Below are positions 8,130-18,283 of a DNA stretch of 64,000 nt, piece after piece (the stretch's first letter is position 1; every line of letters begins with the position of its first letter). The stretch covers positions 744,001-808,000 of the forward strand of contig WGLP01000002.1 in assembly GCA_016125505.1 (NCBI GenBank). The letters run 5' to 3'. The stretch is from Gammaproteobacteria bacterium. Its GTDB lineage: Bacteria; Pseudomonadota; Gammaproteobacteria; UBA6429; Thiohalophilaceae. Both the position numbers and the translations under genes were made by a program. Under the pieces are notes generated by a model that had not been told where the DNA came from, ran no database searches, and saw nothing but the letters and a program-made list of their open reading frames with translations.

Positions 8130-9652
8130 TGGCGGCGCAGAACAAGGTGCCGGGCATGTTGTTATCCGACTTGTTGCGCGGTTTTGTGGATTATGTTGCG
8201 AGACAGGATTGCAACATCCTGCGCCTGATGCTGGATAGCCGTCAGGTAATGCCGGGCGATCTGTTCATTGCGATTCCGGGCAAGACCGTGGATGGCCGCA
8301 AGTATATCGACGATGCCATCGCACGCGGTGCCGCGGCGGTTATCTGGCAAAGTGATTCCGGCAGCGAACCGATACCCATTCATTGGCGGACATCCGCCAG
8401 CGGTGAGCCGCTCCCGATGATTGCCATCGACAATTTAATCCACAAGGTCGGCGTTCTCGCCGACCGCTTCTATGCGGGACCCTCAAAATCGCTTTATACC
8501 ATCGGGATCACGGGGACCAATGGCAAGACTTCCACCAGCCAGTTCATCGCCCAGGCCCTCGATGCGACAAAGCACTGCGGTGTCATCGGGACGATGGGCT
8601 GGGGTTATCTGGATGCGCTGCAGGCGGCGACACATACCACGCCTGATGCGATTACCTGCCATCGTCAATTAGCGGAACTGCGCGATAGTGGTGCTGAAGC
8701 GGTGGCGATGGAAGTGTCTTCCCATGCCCTGGACCAGGGGCGTGTCGGCGGCGTGCATTTCGACTGCGCAGTGTTTACCAATCTGACCCACGACCATCTC
8801 GATTATCACGGGAATATGCAGGCCTACGCCGATGCGAAGACGCGTCTGTTTCATTGGCCGCGAGTGCGGACACATATCATTAATCAGGACGATGCGTATG
8901 GTCGTGAACTGATCGCGAAACATCCCGCGGATGTCGACCTGCTGCGTTATGGTCTGGATAAATTCCATGGCATCCCGGAGTTGTACGCCGAGAATATTTC
9001 ATATCACCACACCGGCATGTCGATGCAATTGCACACGCCATATGGTTCAGGCGAGCTGAATGTCGGTCTGTTTGGCGAGTTCAATGTGTATAACCTGCTG
9101 GCGACGATGGGCGTTCTGCTGGATGCCGGTCTGAGCGTCGAGCTTGCCCTGCAACGCCTGCAACAGGTTCGTCCCATTGGCGGGCGGATGCAGGTCATGC
9201 ATGAACCCGGTCGGCCATTGGTGATTATCGATTACGCGCATACCCCGGACGCCCTGCAACAGGTTTTATCGTCCACCCGTCAGCACCGCTTTGGCAAACT
9301 CTGGCTGGTGTTTGGCTGCGGCGGCGATCGTGACAAGGCCAAACGGCCGGTGATGGGGGCTATCGCAGAGAGTTTTACCGATCACGTTATTCTGACCAAT
9401 GACAATCCCCGTCACGAACAGCCGGAAAAAATTATTGAAGACATTCGTGCCGGCTTACGTAAGGACAGTGATGTCGTGATTGAACAGGATCGCGCACGGG
9501 CCATTCGTCATGCCATCGCGCATGCTGCGCAGCAGGACGTCGTCGTCATCGCCGGCAAGGGCCATGAAACCTATCAGCAGATCGGCGACGAGAAACTGCC
9601 GTTCAGCGACATGGACGTGGTAACTCGCATGTTCGCAGGAGTCACACCATGA
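8126..9652 (+). CDS. murE: MurE, UDP-MurNAc-dipeptide:meso-DAP ligase
   Basis: Cytoplasmic ATP-dependent ligase adding meso-diaminopimelate to UDP-MurNAc-L-Ala-D-Glu. The protein is 508 residues. The ATP-binding loop GITGTNGKT spans about 127-135 with Lys134, THDHLDYHG marks the central domain, and DNPR at about 426-429 is the signature of meso-DAP rather than lysine selectivity. It starts inside the ftsI stop (ATGA) and ends overlapping murF (ATGA). Two consecutive ATG codons open the frame; the first is used here. Confidence 0.97.
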   Translation: MMAAQNKVPGMLLSDLLRGFVDYVARQDCNILRLMLDSRQVMPGDLFIAIPGKTVDGRKYIDDAIARGAAAVIWQSDSGSEPIPIHWRTSASGEPLPMIAIDNLIHKVGVLADRFYAGPSKSLYTIGITGTNGKTSTSQFIAQALDATKHCGVIGTMGWGYLDALQAATHTTPDAITCHRQLAELRDSGAEAVAMEVSSHALDQGRVGGVHFDCAVFTNLTHDHLDYHGNMQAYADAKTRLFHWPRVRTHIINQDDAYGRELIAKHPADVDLLRYGLDKFHGIPELYAENISYHHTGMSMQLHTPYGSGELNVGLFGEFNVYNLLATMGVLLDAGLSVELALQRLQQVRPIGGRMQVMHEPGRPLVIIDYAHTPDALQQVLSSTRQHRFGKLWLVFGCGGDRDKAKRPVMGAIAESFTDHVILTNDNPRHEQPEKIIEDIRAGLRKDSDVVIEQDRARAIRHAIAHAAQQDVVVIAGKGHETYQQIGDEKLPFSDMDVVTRMFAGVTP

Positions 9653-11013
9653 GCGGCGCTGACTTTCGCTGGAACCTGCAGGCGATTGCCAAGGCAGCGC
9701 AGGGCGAGCTCATTGGCGAGGACAAGGTGGTGACCGGTATCAGTACGGATACGCGTCAGGTCATGCAGGGACAGGTATTCATTGCACTGGCGGGCGAACG
9801 TTTCGATGCACATGCATTTGCCGGACAGGCCTGCAAGCAAGGCGCGGTTGCGGTTGTCGTGAATCGACCAGTGGATGTGGATTGTGCACAGATCCGGGTG
9901 GACGACACGCGCTTGGCGCTCGGCCGTATTGCACGTGCCTGGCGTCAACAGTTCACGCTGCCGTTGATCGCCGTCACCGGCAGCAACGGCAAGACCACGG
10001 TGAAGGAAATGCTCAGCGCCATCATGGCCGTGCGCCATAGTAACTTATCAACACAGGGCAACCTCAACAATGACATCGGCGTTCCGCTGACCTTGTTGCG
10101 TCTGCGTGACACACATACCAGCGCCGTGATTGAAATGGGGGCGAACCACGCCAAAGAAATTGCCTATCTCACCGGGCTTGCCTTGCCCAGCGTGGCAATC
10201 GTCAACAATGCCGGCGCTGCGCATCTGGAAGGCTTTGGTTCCCTCGAAGGCGTGGCGCATGCCAAAGGTGAGATTTACAGCGGTCTGGGTGATGATGGTG
10301 TTGCAATCATCAATGCCGACGATCGCTTTGCACCGCTGTGGCGGGAAATGTGTGCGGGTAAACAACAACTGAGTTTTGGTCTGGATAATCCGGCGGATGT
10401 CTCGGCGAGCTGGCGCGCCAGCGATAATGGCAGTCAGATCGATCTGCATACGCCGCAAGGTGATGTCCAGGTTATGTTGCCCCTGCCCGGCAGACATAAT
10501 GTGATGAACGCACTGGCCGCCAGCGCCGGTGCACTTGCAGCAGGTGCCAGTCTCGCGGAGATACGTGATGGCCTGCAATCCATGCACAGCGTCGCAGGCC
10601 GCCTGCAGATCAAGATCGGCAAGGCCGGCAGCCGCATCATTGATGATACCTACAATGCCAATCCGGCTTCGCTGCGCGTCGCACTCGATGTACTCAAAAA
10701 CTTTGACGGTCGTCATTTTCTCGCCCTGGGTGACATGGGCGAGTTGGGTGATAACGCCGAACAATTGCATCGCGAAGCCGGCCAGGTGGCGAAGGCCTCC
10801 GGCGTCGATCGTTTGTATACCGTGGGTAAGCTCGCGCGCTTTGCGGCAAGCAGCTTTGGCCGCGATGCGCTGAGCTATGACGATCAGCCCAGCATGATTT
10901 CCGCGCTGGCGGATGATTTGAACATGGACGTGACCTTACTCGTAAAAGGTTCACGCCTGGCACATATGGAAAACGTGGTGCAGGCCCTGACGCACAAAGG
11001 GGAGAACGGCTGA
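9649..11013 (+). CDS. murF: MurF, UDP-MurNAc-tripeptide:D-Ala-D-Ala ligase
   Basis: Adds the D-Ala-D-Ala dipeptide to complete the UDP-MurNAc-pentapeptide. The 454-residue protein has the three-domain Mur ligase plan: N-terminal domain with [28 protein letters not shown] sequence, central ATPase domain with VTGSNGKTT (Lys115) and the conserved [11 protein letters not shown], and a C-terminal domain with [10 protein letters not shown] and ALGDMGELG. It overlaps murE upstream (ATGA) and shares its final A with the mraY start (TGATG). Its substrate comes from Ddl, encoded about 7 kb downstream in the same cluster. Confidence 0.97.
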   Translation: MSGADFRWNLQAIAKAAQGELIGEDKVVTGISTDTRQVMQGQVFIALAGERFDAHAFAGQACKQGAVAVVVNRPVDVDCAQIRVDDTRLALGRIARAWRQQFTLPLIAVTGSNGKTTVKEMLSAIMAVRHSNLSTQGNLNNDIGVPLTLLRLRDTHTSAVIEMGANHAKEIAYLTGLALPSVAIVNNAGAAHLEGFGSLEGVAHAKGEIYSGLGDDGVAIINADDRFAPLWREMCAGKQQLSFGLDNPADVSASWRASDNGSQIDLHTPQGDVQVMLPLPGRHNVMNALAASAGALAAGASLAEIRDGLQSMHSVAGRLQIKIGKAGSRIIDDTYNANPASLRVALDVLKNFDGRHFLALGDMGELGDNAEQLHREAGQVAKASGVDRLYTVGKLARFAASSFGRDALSYDDQPSMISALADDLNMDVTLLVKGSRLAHMENVVQALTHKGENG

Positions 11014-12095
11014 TGCTGTACCACCTGGCAGAACATCTACAAAAACTCTACAGCGGCTTCAACGTCTTTGGTTATCTGACGTTCCGCGGGATTCTGGGTG
11101 TCCTCACGGCACTGATCATTTCGTTCATCGTCGGTCCGGGCATGATTCGCAAGCTGAGCATGTACAAGATCGGACAGACGGTTCGCAACGACGGTCCCCA
11201 GACACACCTGACCAAGGCCGGGACGCCTACCATGGGTGGTGCCTTGATCCTGGTTGCCGTGATCGTCAGTACGCTGTTGTGGGCGGATTTACGCAACCGT
11301 TATGTCTGGGTCGTGATCGGCGTATTGCTCAGTTTCGGCATCATCGGATGGGTGGATGATTACAAAAAACTGATCAAGCGCGATCCCAAAGGCCTGCGGG
11401 CAAAGTACAAATATTTCTGGCAGTCGGTTATCGCCATCGTGGTGGTGGCATACCTGTTTCATGTCTCGACTGTAGCCGAACGTGAATTCATCGTCCCGGT
11501 CTTCAAGCATGCCACCATTCCACTGGGCATGCTGGCCTATGTGTTGATTGGTTATTTCGTGATAGTTGGTTCAAGCAATGCCGTGAACCTGACAGACGGT
11601 CTGGACGGCCTGGCAATCCTGCCCACGGTAATGGTCGGCGGGGCACTCGGTGTCTTTGCCTATCTGAGCGGTAACGTGAACTTCTCGCATTATCTTGGTA
11701 TTCCGCACATCCCCGGCGTTGGTGAGCTGATCATTTTCTGCGGCGCGTTGGTGGGCGCCGGTCTGGGCTTTCTCTGGTTCAACACGTATCCCGCACAGGT
11801 CTTCATGGGCGACGTCGGCGCGCTGGCCCTGGGCGCTGCACTGGGGGTCGTGGCCTTTATGGTCAGACAGGAACTGGTGTTGTTCATCATGGGCGGTGTG
11901 TTCGTCATGGAAACCGTGTCGGTGATCTTGCAGGTGGCCTCGTTCAAGCTGACGGGCAGGCGCATTTTTAGAATGGCGCCGCTGCATCATCACTTCGAAC
12001 TCAATGGTTGGCCGGAGCCGCGCGTCATCGTGCGGTTCTGGATCATTACGGTCATTCTGGTCCTGGTAGGACTGGCGACCTTAAAGGTGCGTTAA
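11013..12095 (+). CDS. mraY: MraY, phospho-MurNAc-pentapeptide translocase
   Basis: Integral membrane enzyme that transfers phospho-MurNAc-pentapeptide from UDP to undecaprenyl phosphate, making lipid I. The 360-residue protein contains about ten membrane helices. Diagnostic motifs: the [12 protein letters not shown] segment, the Asp pair Asp115-Asp116 in [21 protein letters not shown], and the triple histidine APLHHHFEL near 325-333. Its length equals that of E. coli MraY. The start shares one base with the murF stop. Confidence 0.97.
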   Translation: MLYHLAEHLQKLYSGFNVFGYLTFRGILGVLTALIISFIVGPGMIRKLSMYKIGQTVRNDGPQTHLTKAGTPTMGGALILVAVIVSTLLWADLRNRYVWVVIGVLLSFGIIGWVDDYKKLIKRDPKGLRAKYKYFWQSVIAIVVVAYLFHVSTVAEREFIVPVFKHATIPLGMLAYVLIGYFVIVGSSNAVNLTDGLDGLAILPTVMVGGALGVFAYLSGNVNFSHYLGIPHIPGVGELIIFCGALVGAGLGFLWFNTYPAQVFMGDVGALALGAALGVVAFMVRQELVLFIMGGVFVMETVSVILQVASFKLTGRRIFRMAPLHHHFELNGWPEPRVIVRFWIITVILVLVGLATLKVR

Positions 12096-12107
12096 GCGGA
12101 GCGCAAT

Positions 12108-13502
12108 GTGTTAAGCATGCAAACGGAAACTCAACAGCTGATCTGCCCTGACATCTTTCGCGGGCAACGGGTGCTCGTGGTCGGCATGGGGGATACCGGT
12201 TTGTCCTGCGTGCGGTTTCTGCATGCGCGCGGCATTGAGTTGGCCGTGACCGATAGTCGTCTCACACCGCCGGGATTGAAAACACTGCAGGAAGAATATC
12301 CGGATGTGGGCGTGTTTGTCGGTGGCTTTGACCCGCAAGTTATTGCCCGCGCCGATATCCTGCTGTTGAGCCCGGGCGTGTCACTCAAGACTCCCGAGAT
12401 TGCCGCGGCGATGGCACAAGGCAAAACTGTTATCGGGGATATCGAGGTGTTTGCCCGCTGTGTGGACAAACCCATCGTGGCGATCACCGGGTCTAACGGC
12501 AAGAGTACGGTGACGGCCCTGGTCGGCGAGATGGCACGCGTGGCCCGCAAGCAGGTCTATGTCGGCGGTAACATCGGTACACCCGCATTGCAATTGGTGG
12601 AACACAACGATCAGGCCCAGTTATACGTGCTGGAACTCTCCAGTTTCCAGCTGGAGACCACGAATACGCTCGATGCCGCCGCCAGCGTGATATTGAATAT
12701 CAGTGAAGATCACATGGATCGGTATACGACGATTGATGAATATGCAGAAGCCAAGGCCCGTATCTATCACGGCAGTGGCGTGGTCGTGATCAATCAGGAT
12801 GATGCCTTTGTCGAGATACTGGCGAGCAAGCTCGGTACGCAGCGTAAAGTCCTGCGTTTCACCCTGGGCGTGCCGAAAGGTGATTACACTTTTGGTGTGA
12901 TTCATAAAGACGGCCGCGATTTACTTGCGCGGGGTACGCAGGCTTTGCTGCCGGTTGACGAGATCCGGATCAAGGGGCAACACAATGTCGCAAATGCCTT
13001 AGCCGCACTGGCGCTAGGTACGGCTGTCGGTCTGCCCATGCCGGCCATGCTCGAGGCCTTGCGTGAATTTCCCGGATTGCCGCACCGCACGCAGTGGGTC
13101 GCTGAACAAGACGGCGTGCAGTGGTTTAATGATTCGAAGGCCACGAATGTGGGCGCGGCGCTCGCCGCTATTTCCGGTCTTGATGCCAGGACCCTGTTCG
13201 TCATTCTGGGTGGACAGGGCAAGGGCCAGGACTTTGCTCCTTTGCAAGAGGCGTTGGCGAAACGTCATTGCCATGCCTTGTTGTTGGGGCAGGACGCAGA
13301 TCGCATTGCCGCTGCATTGGGTGATCGCATACCGCAAACCCGCGTCAAGGATATGGCCGAGGCTGTGAACACGGCGCGGCAACTGGCACAGGCCGGTGAT
13401 GTCGTGTTGCTGTCACCGGCCTGTGCCAGTTTCGATATGTTCAACGGGTATGCCCATCGCGGTCAGGTCTTCATGCAATTGGTGAAGGAGGCGCTGCAAT
13501 GA
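12108..13502 (+). CDS. murD: MurD, UDP-MurNAc-L-Ala:D-Glu ligase
   Basis: Cytoplasmic ligase that adds D-glutamate to UDP-MurNAc-L-alanine. I prefer the GTG at 12108 because GGAG lies 7 bases upstream; an ATG three codons later (12117) is the alternative. The 464-residue product has the N-terminal Rossmann-like UDP-binding domain (VLVVGMGDTGLSC), the ATP loop ITGSNGKST with Lys132, EDHMDRY, and the C-terminal WFNDSKATN and SPACASFDMF motifs, all typical of MurD. The 12-base gap after mraY is one of the few non-overlapping junctions in the cluster; the stop overlaps ftsW (ATGA). Confidence 0.97.
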   Translation: MLSMQTETQQLICPDIFRGQRVLVVGMGDTGLSCVRFLHARGIELAVTDSRLTPPGLKTLQEEYPDVGVFVGGFDPQVIARADILLLSPGVSLKTPEIAAAMAQGKTVIGDIEVFARCVDKPIVAITGSNGKSTVTALVGEMARVARKQVYVGGNIGTPALQLVEHNDQAQLYVLELSSFQLETTNTLDAAASVILNISEDHMDRYTTIDEYAEAKARIYHGSGVVVINQDDAFVEILASKLGTQRKVLRFTLGVPKGDYTFGVIHKDGRDLLARGTQALLPVDEIRIKGQHNVANALAALALGTAVGLPMPAMLEALREFPGLPHRTQWVAEQDGVQWFNDSKATNVGAALAAISGLDARTLFVILGGQGKGQDFAPLQEALAKRHCHALLLGQDADRIAAALGDRIPQTRVKDMAEAVNTARQLAQAGDVVLLSPACASFDMFNGYAHRGQVFMQLVKEALQ

Positions 13503-14695
13503 GTTCGCAAGTCGCCAATTACTTTCAGCAATTATTCAAGCCGGAACCCCACGCCCGCGTCACCTGGGCCATGGATTACTGGCTGGTGGGCAGTGCCCTG
13601 GCCATTATGTTCCTCGGCCTGATCATGGTCGGGTCTGCGTCGGTCTCGGTCGCGGATCGTCAACTCGGCACGCCGTTTTATTATCTGTGGCGGCAATTAT
13701 TGTTCACCGGCATCGGCGTATTTACCGCCGCTGTCGTTGTGCGGATCCCGATGCGCGTCTGGCAGGGCAGCGGTCCGGCATTGATGGTGATCAATCTGGT
13801 GTTGCTGGTCCTGGTGTTTATTCCGGGACTGGGCCATTCCGCCAATGGCAGTACGCGCTGGATCTCCATCGGCAGTTTTCACCTGCAGGCCTCGGAGATC
13901 GTGAAGCTGTTCAGCGTGATCTATCTTGCCGGTTATCTGGTGCGGCACAACGACAGCGTACGTACCACCTTTGCCGGTTTTATGCGGCCCCTGGGCCTGC
14001 TCGTGATCATCGCCGTGCTGCTCCTGCTCGAACCGGACTTCGGCGCGGCGGCTGTGTTGATCGCCACCGCCGTGGTGATGATGTGGCTTGCCGGTGTGCG
14101 CGTCAGTCAATTCATGCTGTTGATCGTCGCGGTTGCAATCGCGCTGGCGTTGCTGGTGTACACCTCGGAATACCGCATGCATCGCTTGACGGCATTTCTG
14201 AATCCCTGGGCAGACCCGTATAACTCGGGCTTCCAGTTGACGCAGGCCTTGATCGCCTTCGGTCGTGGTTCCTGGCTGGGGGTAGGCCTGGGTTCCAGTG
14301 TGCAGAAATTATTTTATCTGCCGGAAGCGCATACGGACTTTTTGTTTGCGGTGCTGGCGGAAGAATTAGGGCTGGTAGGCGTGATCGTGGTTATCAGTCT
14401 GTTCACGATCATGATCATCCGCGCGCTGCGCATCGGGCGCGCCGCGGAAAATCGCGAGCGGCCGTTCGCCGGTTACGTTGCTTACGGCATCGGGACCTGG
14501 ATTGGCTTGCAGGCCTTCATCAACATGGGTGTGAACATGGGCGTGTTGCCGACCAAAGGTCTGACACTGCCGTTCATGAGTTACGGCGGCAGCAGCATCA
14601 TCGTGATGTGTGTGGCGCTGGCATTGTTGATTCGCGTGGATTACGAAACCCGCCGCGATGATCGGCATATACAACGGACCAGAAAGGCATGGTGA
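13499..14695 (+). CDS. ftsW: FtsW, septal peptidoglycan glycosyltransferase
   Basis: SEDS-family polytopic membrane protein that polymerises lipid II at the septum in partnership with FtsI. The protein has 398 residues and about ten membrane helices, the first near 28-48. Recognisable SEDS features include the HSANGSTRWI segment after the second helix pair, LLLEPDFGAA with the catalytically important Asp, QALIAFGRGSWLGVGLG, and EAHTDFLFAVLAEELGL. It overlaps murD by 4 bases and murG by 7 bases. Confidence 0.97.
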   Translation: MSSQVANYFQQLFKPEPHARVTWAMDYWLVGSALAIMFLGLIMVGSASVSVADRQLGTPFYYLWRQLLFTGIGVFTAAVVVRIPMRVWQGSGPALMVINLVLLVLVFIPGLGHSANGSTRWISIGSFHLQASEIVKLFSVIYLAGYLVRHNDSVRTTFAGFMRPLGLLVIIAVLLLLEPDFGAAAVLIATAVVMMWLAGVRVSQFMLLIVAVAIALALLVYTSEYRMHRLTAFLNPWADPYNSGFQLTQALIAFGRGSWLGVGLGSSVQKLFYLPEAHTDFLFAVLAEELGLVGVIVVISLFTIMIIRALRIGRAAENRERPFAGYVAYGIGTWIGLQAFINMGVNMGVLPTKGLTLPFMSYGGSSIIVMCVALALLIRVDYETRRDDRHIQRTRKAW

Positions 14696-15777
14696 AACCG
14701 ACAACAGTCTTGGTAATGGCAGGCGGGACCGGTGGTCATGTGTTCCCGGCGCTGGCTGTGGCGCAGCAAATGCGTGCGCAGGGGATTTCCGTGCACTGGC
14801 TGGGCACCCATGCAGGTCTGGAGGCAAGAGTGATCCCGCAGGCCGGTTTCGCGATCGACTACATCCGTATCAAGGGTTTGCGCGGCAAGAGCATACTGGG
14901 GTGGCTGTTGGCGCCGCTGCGGATCCTGATCGCCGTTACTCAAGCCCTGCAGGTGTGTTTGCGACTCAAACCCAACGTGATCCTGGGCATGGGTGGCTTT
15001 GTTACCGGACCGGGTGGTATTGCCGCATGGTTGTTACGCAGACCACTGGTGATTCACGAACAGAATGCCATTCCGGGGATGACCAATCGCTGGTTGGCGA
15101 AACTTGCCAAACGCGTGTTGGAAGCCTTCCCACACAGTTTTGCTATGCAGGACAAAGTGCACCACACTGGCAATCCGGTGCGGGCCGGTATCCTGAATAT
15201 CGCCAAACCTGCACAACGTTATGGTGAACGCGAAGGGGCATTGCGTGTATTAATTGTCGGCGGCAGTCTCGGTGCACAGGCGCTGAATGAATGCGTACCC
15301 CAGGCACTGGCCAGACTGGATACCGGCCTGCGTCCGCAGGTCTGGCATCAAACCGGACGTGGCAAGCTCACGGGCACGCAACAGCTTTATTTTGAACAAC
15401 GCATCGATGCCAAACTGGTGGAATTCATTGACGACATGGATGCCGCTTATGCCTGGGCGGACCTGTTGATTTGCCGCGCTGGCGCTATGACGGTGAGTGA
15501 GATCAGTAATGTCGGTATTGCGTCGATCCTGGTGCCGTATCCGCATGCAGTGGATGATCACCAGACCGCGAATGCACGTTTCCTCAGCCAGGCGGGTGCG
15601 GCGATTCTCATTCAGCAAGTCGAATTGACAGCGCAGCGCCTGGCCGATGAATTGACGACCTTGTTGCAAGGCGGGCGTGCGCACTTGCTGGCGATGGCGA
15701 ACAAGGCGGTGGCGCTGGCATGCCCGCATGCGACCGACGATGTCATCCGGCATTGCCTGGAGGTGGCCCATGGTTGA
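14689..15777 (+). CDS. murG: MurG, lipid II synthase
   Basis: Peripheral membrane GT28 glycosyltransferase that adds GlcNAc to lipid I to make lipid II. The 362-residue sequence begins with the glycine-rich loop [16 protein letters not shown], has HEQNAIPG at about 123-130, the second glycine loop [12 protein letters not shown] and the nucleotide-sugar site [10 protein letters not shown]. The start sits within the last codons of ftsW (7-base overlap) and the end overlaps murC by 8 bases, so its expression is tightly tied to its neighbours. Confidence 0.97.
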   Translation: MVKPTTVLVMAGGTGGHVFPALAVAQQMRAQGISVHWLGTHAGLEARVIPQAGFAIDYIRIKGLRGKSILGWLLAPLRILIAVTQALQVCLRLKPNVILGMGGFVTGPGGIAAWLLRRPLVIHEQNAIPGMTNRWLAKLAKRVLEAFPHSFAMQDKVHHTGNPVRAGILNIAKPAQRYGEREGALRVLIVGGSLGAQALNECVPQALARLDTGLRPQVWHQTGRGKLTGTQQLYFEQRIDAKLVEFIDDMDAAYAWADLLICRAGAMTVSEISNVGIASILVPYPHAVDDHQTANARFLSQAGAAILIQQVELTAQRLADELTTLLQGGRAHLLAMANKAVALACPHATDDVIRHCLEVAHG

Positions 15778-17224
15778 TCACAACCGCCGCCTCACGGATT
15801 TGCGCAACGGGCGTGCCGAACCGGGCATGGGCCGTATCAAGTGCATTCACTTCGTTGGTATCGGCGGCGTGGGTATGAGCGGGATCGCGGAAGTGCTGCT
15901 TAATCTCGGCTATCAGGTCAGCGGATCAGATCTAGGACAAAATCTGGTGACCAAGCGTTTGCAGGACATGGGCGCAACGATTCATATCGGGCATGCGGCA
16001 GAAAATATTCAGGCGGCGGATGTGGTGGTCGTGTCCAGCGCCGTGAAGAAAGACAATCCGGAAGTCATCGCTGCGAATGCACAACGAATTCCGGTGGTAC
16101 CGCGCGCGGAAATGCTGGCGGAGCTGATGCGTTTTCGTTTTGGTATCGCCGTGGCCGGTACGCATGGCAAGACCACCACCACCAGTTTGATTGCGAGCGT
16201 GCTGGCCGAAGGTGGCGTGGACCCGACGTTTGTGATTGGCGGCAAACTCAATAGCGCCGGCTCTAATGCGCGCCTGGGTAGCGGCCACTATCTCGTGGCC
16301 GAAGCGGATGAAAGTGACGCCTCCTTCATGCATTTGCAACCGATGATGGCCGTGGTGACGAACATCGATGCCGACCACATGGAGACCTACGGTGGCGATT
16401 TCGAACGGCTCAAGCAGACCTTCATCGAATTTTTGCATCACCTGCCATTTTACGGCCTCGCCGTGCTGTGTCTGGACGATCCAACCATCGCCGGGATCCT
16501 GGGCAAGATTACGCGCCCGGTGGTGACCTACGGCGTTAACGAGAACGCGGACATTCGCGCCACGGATATTCAACGGTCACAATTCCAGACGCACTTTCGT
16601 GTTTCACGCAAGGACCAGCCGGATTGGTTGCACATCACCCTGAACATGCCCGGTCATCACAATGTGTTGAATGCGCTGGCGGTCATCGCAGTCGCGCATG
16701 AAGTCGGGATCGATGATGCGGCAATCACCAAGGCCCTGGCGGAATTCCAGGGGATTGGCCGGCGCTTCCAGCGTTACGAGGATATTCCCGTTGCCAGCGG
16801 TACGGTGATGCACATCGATGATTACGGCCATCATCCACGCGAGGCCGCTGCTGTCATCGAAGCCATCCGTGGCGGCTGGCCCAATCGACGGCTGGTTCTG
16901 GTGTTTCAACCGCATCGTTATACGCGCACACGTGATTTGTTCGAAGACTTTTGCATGGTGCTGTCGGAAGTGGATTCGTTGGTATTGCTGGAAGTGTATC
17001 CGGCCGGTGAAACACCTATCCCCGGCGCGGACGGGCGCACCCTGGCGCGCGCAATTCGTAATCGCGGCATGGTCGATCCTGTCTTCGTGGAGACCGTGGA
17101 TCAATTGCCGCAGGCCCTGCATGCAATTTTGCAGGATGGCGATATTTTGCTGACGCTGGGTGCCGGCAACATCGGCGCGATTGCACCGCAACTGAAGCAA
17201 CGCTTGTTGGAGGTAGACGCATGA
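15770..17224 (+). CDS. murC: MurC, UDP-MurNAc:L-Ala ligase
   Basis: First of the Mur ligases, adding L-alanine to UDP-MurNAc. The start is ATG 15770 ([10 protein letters not shown]), 8 bases inside murG, behind a GGAGG; a longer in-frame extension inside murG is spurious. The product is 484 residues. [16 protein letters not shown] is the N-terminal UDP-binding loop, GTHGKTTTT with Lys134 the ATP loop, and DDYGHHPRE and FQPHRYTRT the C-terminal motifs. The last bases (TTGGAGGTAGACGCATGA) contain a strong ribosome site and an overlapping ATG for the small ORF that follows. Confidence 0.97.
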   Translation: MVDHNRRLTDLRNGRAEPGMGRIKCIHFVGIGGVGMSGIAEVLLNLGYQVSGSDLGQNLVTKRLQDMGATIHIGHAAENIQAADVVVVSSAVKKDNPEVIAANAQRIPVVPRAEMLAELMRFRFGIAVAGTHGKTTTTSLIASVLAEGGVDPTFVIGGKLNSAGSNARLGSGHYLVAEADESDASFMHLQPMMAVVTNIDADHMETYGGDFERLKQTFIEFLHHLPFYGLAVLCLDDPTIAGILGKITRPVVTYGVNENADIRATDIQRSQFQTHFRVSRKDQPDWLHITLNMPGHHNVLNALAVIAVAHEVGIDDAAITKALAEFQGIGRRFQRYEDIPVASGTVMHIDDYGHHPREAAAVIEAIRGGWPNRRLVLVFQPHRYTRTRDLFEDFCMVLSEVDSLVLLEVYPAGETPIPGADGRTLARAIRNRGMVDPVFVETVDQLPQALHAILQDGDILLTLGAGNIGAIAPQLKQRLLEVDA

Positions 17225-17373
17225 CCAGTTTGAAACATTATCACCTGGGTTGTGGCGAATCCCTGCAGAGCCGTCAACGGGAATTGCAGACTCTGGTTGT
17301 GACGAAAGTGACTGACCCGTTGAAGACCAAACGCAAACCGGGTGCGCGGACAGCTCCGGGAAAGCAACATTGA
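17221..17373 (+). CDS. Uncharacterised 50-residue basic protein between murC and murB
   Basis: I do not recognise this gene. Its ATG overlaps the murC stop (ATGA at 17221-17224), GGAGGT at 17209-17214 gives an ideal ribosome site with 6 bases of spacing, and its TGA (17371-17373) ends one base before the murB ATG. It therefore fills the murC-murB gap exactly. The product has ten Lys/Arg against three acidic residues, one Cys (Cys11 in HLGCGE), a Gln/Arg/Leu-rich middle that could be a short helix, and a basic tail ([14 protein letters not shown], residues 35-48). There is no signal peptide or membrane segment. It could be a small DNA-, RNA- or membrane-surface-binding protein, or serve chiefly to couple murB translation. 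Reality as a translated frame is likely; function is unknown. Confidence 0.6.
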   Translation: MTSLKHYHLGCGESLQSRQRELQTLVVTKVTDPLKTKRKPGARTAPGKQH

Positions 17374-17374
17374 T

Positions 17375-18283
17375 ATGGACTCGATGACGATGACACCAGC
17401 GACAAGCAAGCTGCGCGGGGTATTACGTGAGAACGAGATGTTATCACGTCACACCTCCTGGCGCGTCGGTGGTCCGGTCGCGCGTTTTTATCAACCGGCG
17501 GATATCGAAGACCTGTCAGTCTTCATGGCAGGCCTGTCTGTGGAAGAACCGATCTATTGGCTTGGTCTGGGCAGCAACCTGTTGGTGCGCGACGGTGGTT
17601 ATCGCGGCACCGTGATCTGCACCAGTGGCGTACTCAACGGCCTCGATGTGCTGGAACAACAACGCATCTATGTCGAAGCGGGTGTGGCCTGTCCCAAGGT
17701 GGCAAAAGTTGCCGCGAATCACGGGTTGACCGGTGCCGAGTTCCTTTGCGGTATTCCCGGCACCATGGGTGGTGCCCTGGCGATGAATGCCGGTGCCTTT
17801 GGCGGTGAGACCTGGGATGTGGTGGCTTCGGTGCAAACGCTTGACCGTCAGGGAACATTACATCAACGCACGGCGGCTGATTATCAGATCGGCTACCGGC
17901 AGGTGCGTGGACCGCAGGATGAATGGTTTGTGTCCTGTGTCCTGCAATTAAAGAGCGGCGACAGTGAAGAGAGCCAGAACAGGATTAAAACTTTGCTGAG
18001 TAAACGCAGCGCCAGCCAGCCAACACAACAGGCAAACGCAGGATCCGTGTTTCGCAATCCGCCGGGCGATTATGCTGCGCGCCTGATCGAGGCTTGTGGC
18101 CTGAAGGGGACTTGCATTGGCGGTGCCTGCGTATCGGAGAAACACGCCAATTTTATCGTGAACACGGGCACGGCCAGTGCCGCCGACATCGAAGCCCTGA
18201 TCACGAAGGTGCAGCAAACCGTGGAACAGGAAACCGGCGTGCGCTTGCAGACGGAAGTGCGCGTTGTAGGTGACAACAAATAA
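17375..18283 (+). CDS. murB: MurB, UDP-N-acetylenolpyruvoylglucosamine reductase
   Basis: FAD-dependent reductase that turns UDP-GlcNAc-enolpyruvate into UDP-MurNAc using NADPH. I choose ATG 17375 (MDSMTMTPATS), one base after the stop of the small ORF; an upstream GTG at 17342 lies inside that ORF. The 302-residue product has the FAD-binding segments LGLGSNLLVRDGG and GAEFLCGIPGTMGGALAMNAGAFGGE (in two conserved blocks) and the catalytic GSVFRNP with Ser224, marking the shorter type II form. The ribosome site is weak, so translation probably depends on coupling to the preceding frame. The ddl start follows immediately after the TAA. Confidence 0.95.
   Translation: MDSMTMTPATSKLRGVLRENEMLSRHTSWRVGGPVARFYQPADIEDLSVFMAGLSVEEPIYWLGLGSNLLVRDGGYRGTVICTSGVLNGLDVLEQQRIYVEAGVACPKVAKVAANHGLTGAEFLCGIPGTMGGALAMNAGAFGGETWDVVASVQTLDRQGTLHQRTAADYQIGYRQVRGPQDEWFVSCVLQLKSGDSEESQNRIKTLLSKRSASQPTQQANAGSVFRNPPGDYAARLIEACGLKGTCIGGACVSEKHANFIVNTGTASAADIEALITKVQQTVEQETGVRLQTEVRVVGDNK

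Noticed and set aside
17342..17374. Upstream GTG as the murB start
   Set aside because: It would add 11 residues that overlap the small ORF, without a ribosome site, and do not resemble MurB N termini.
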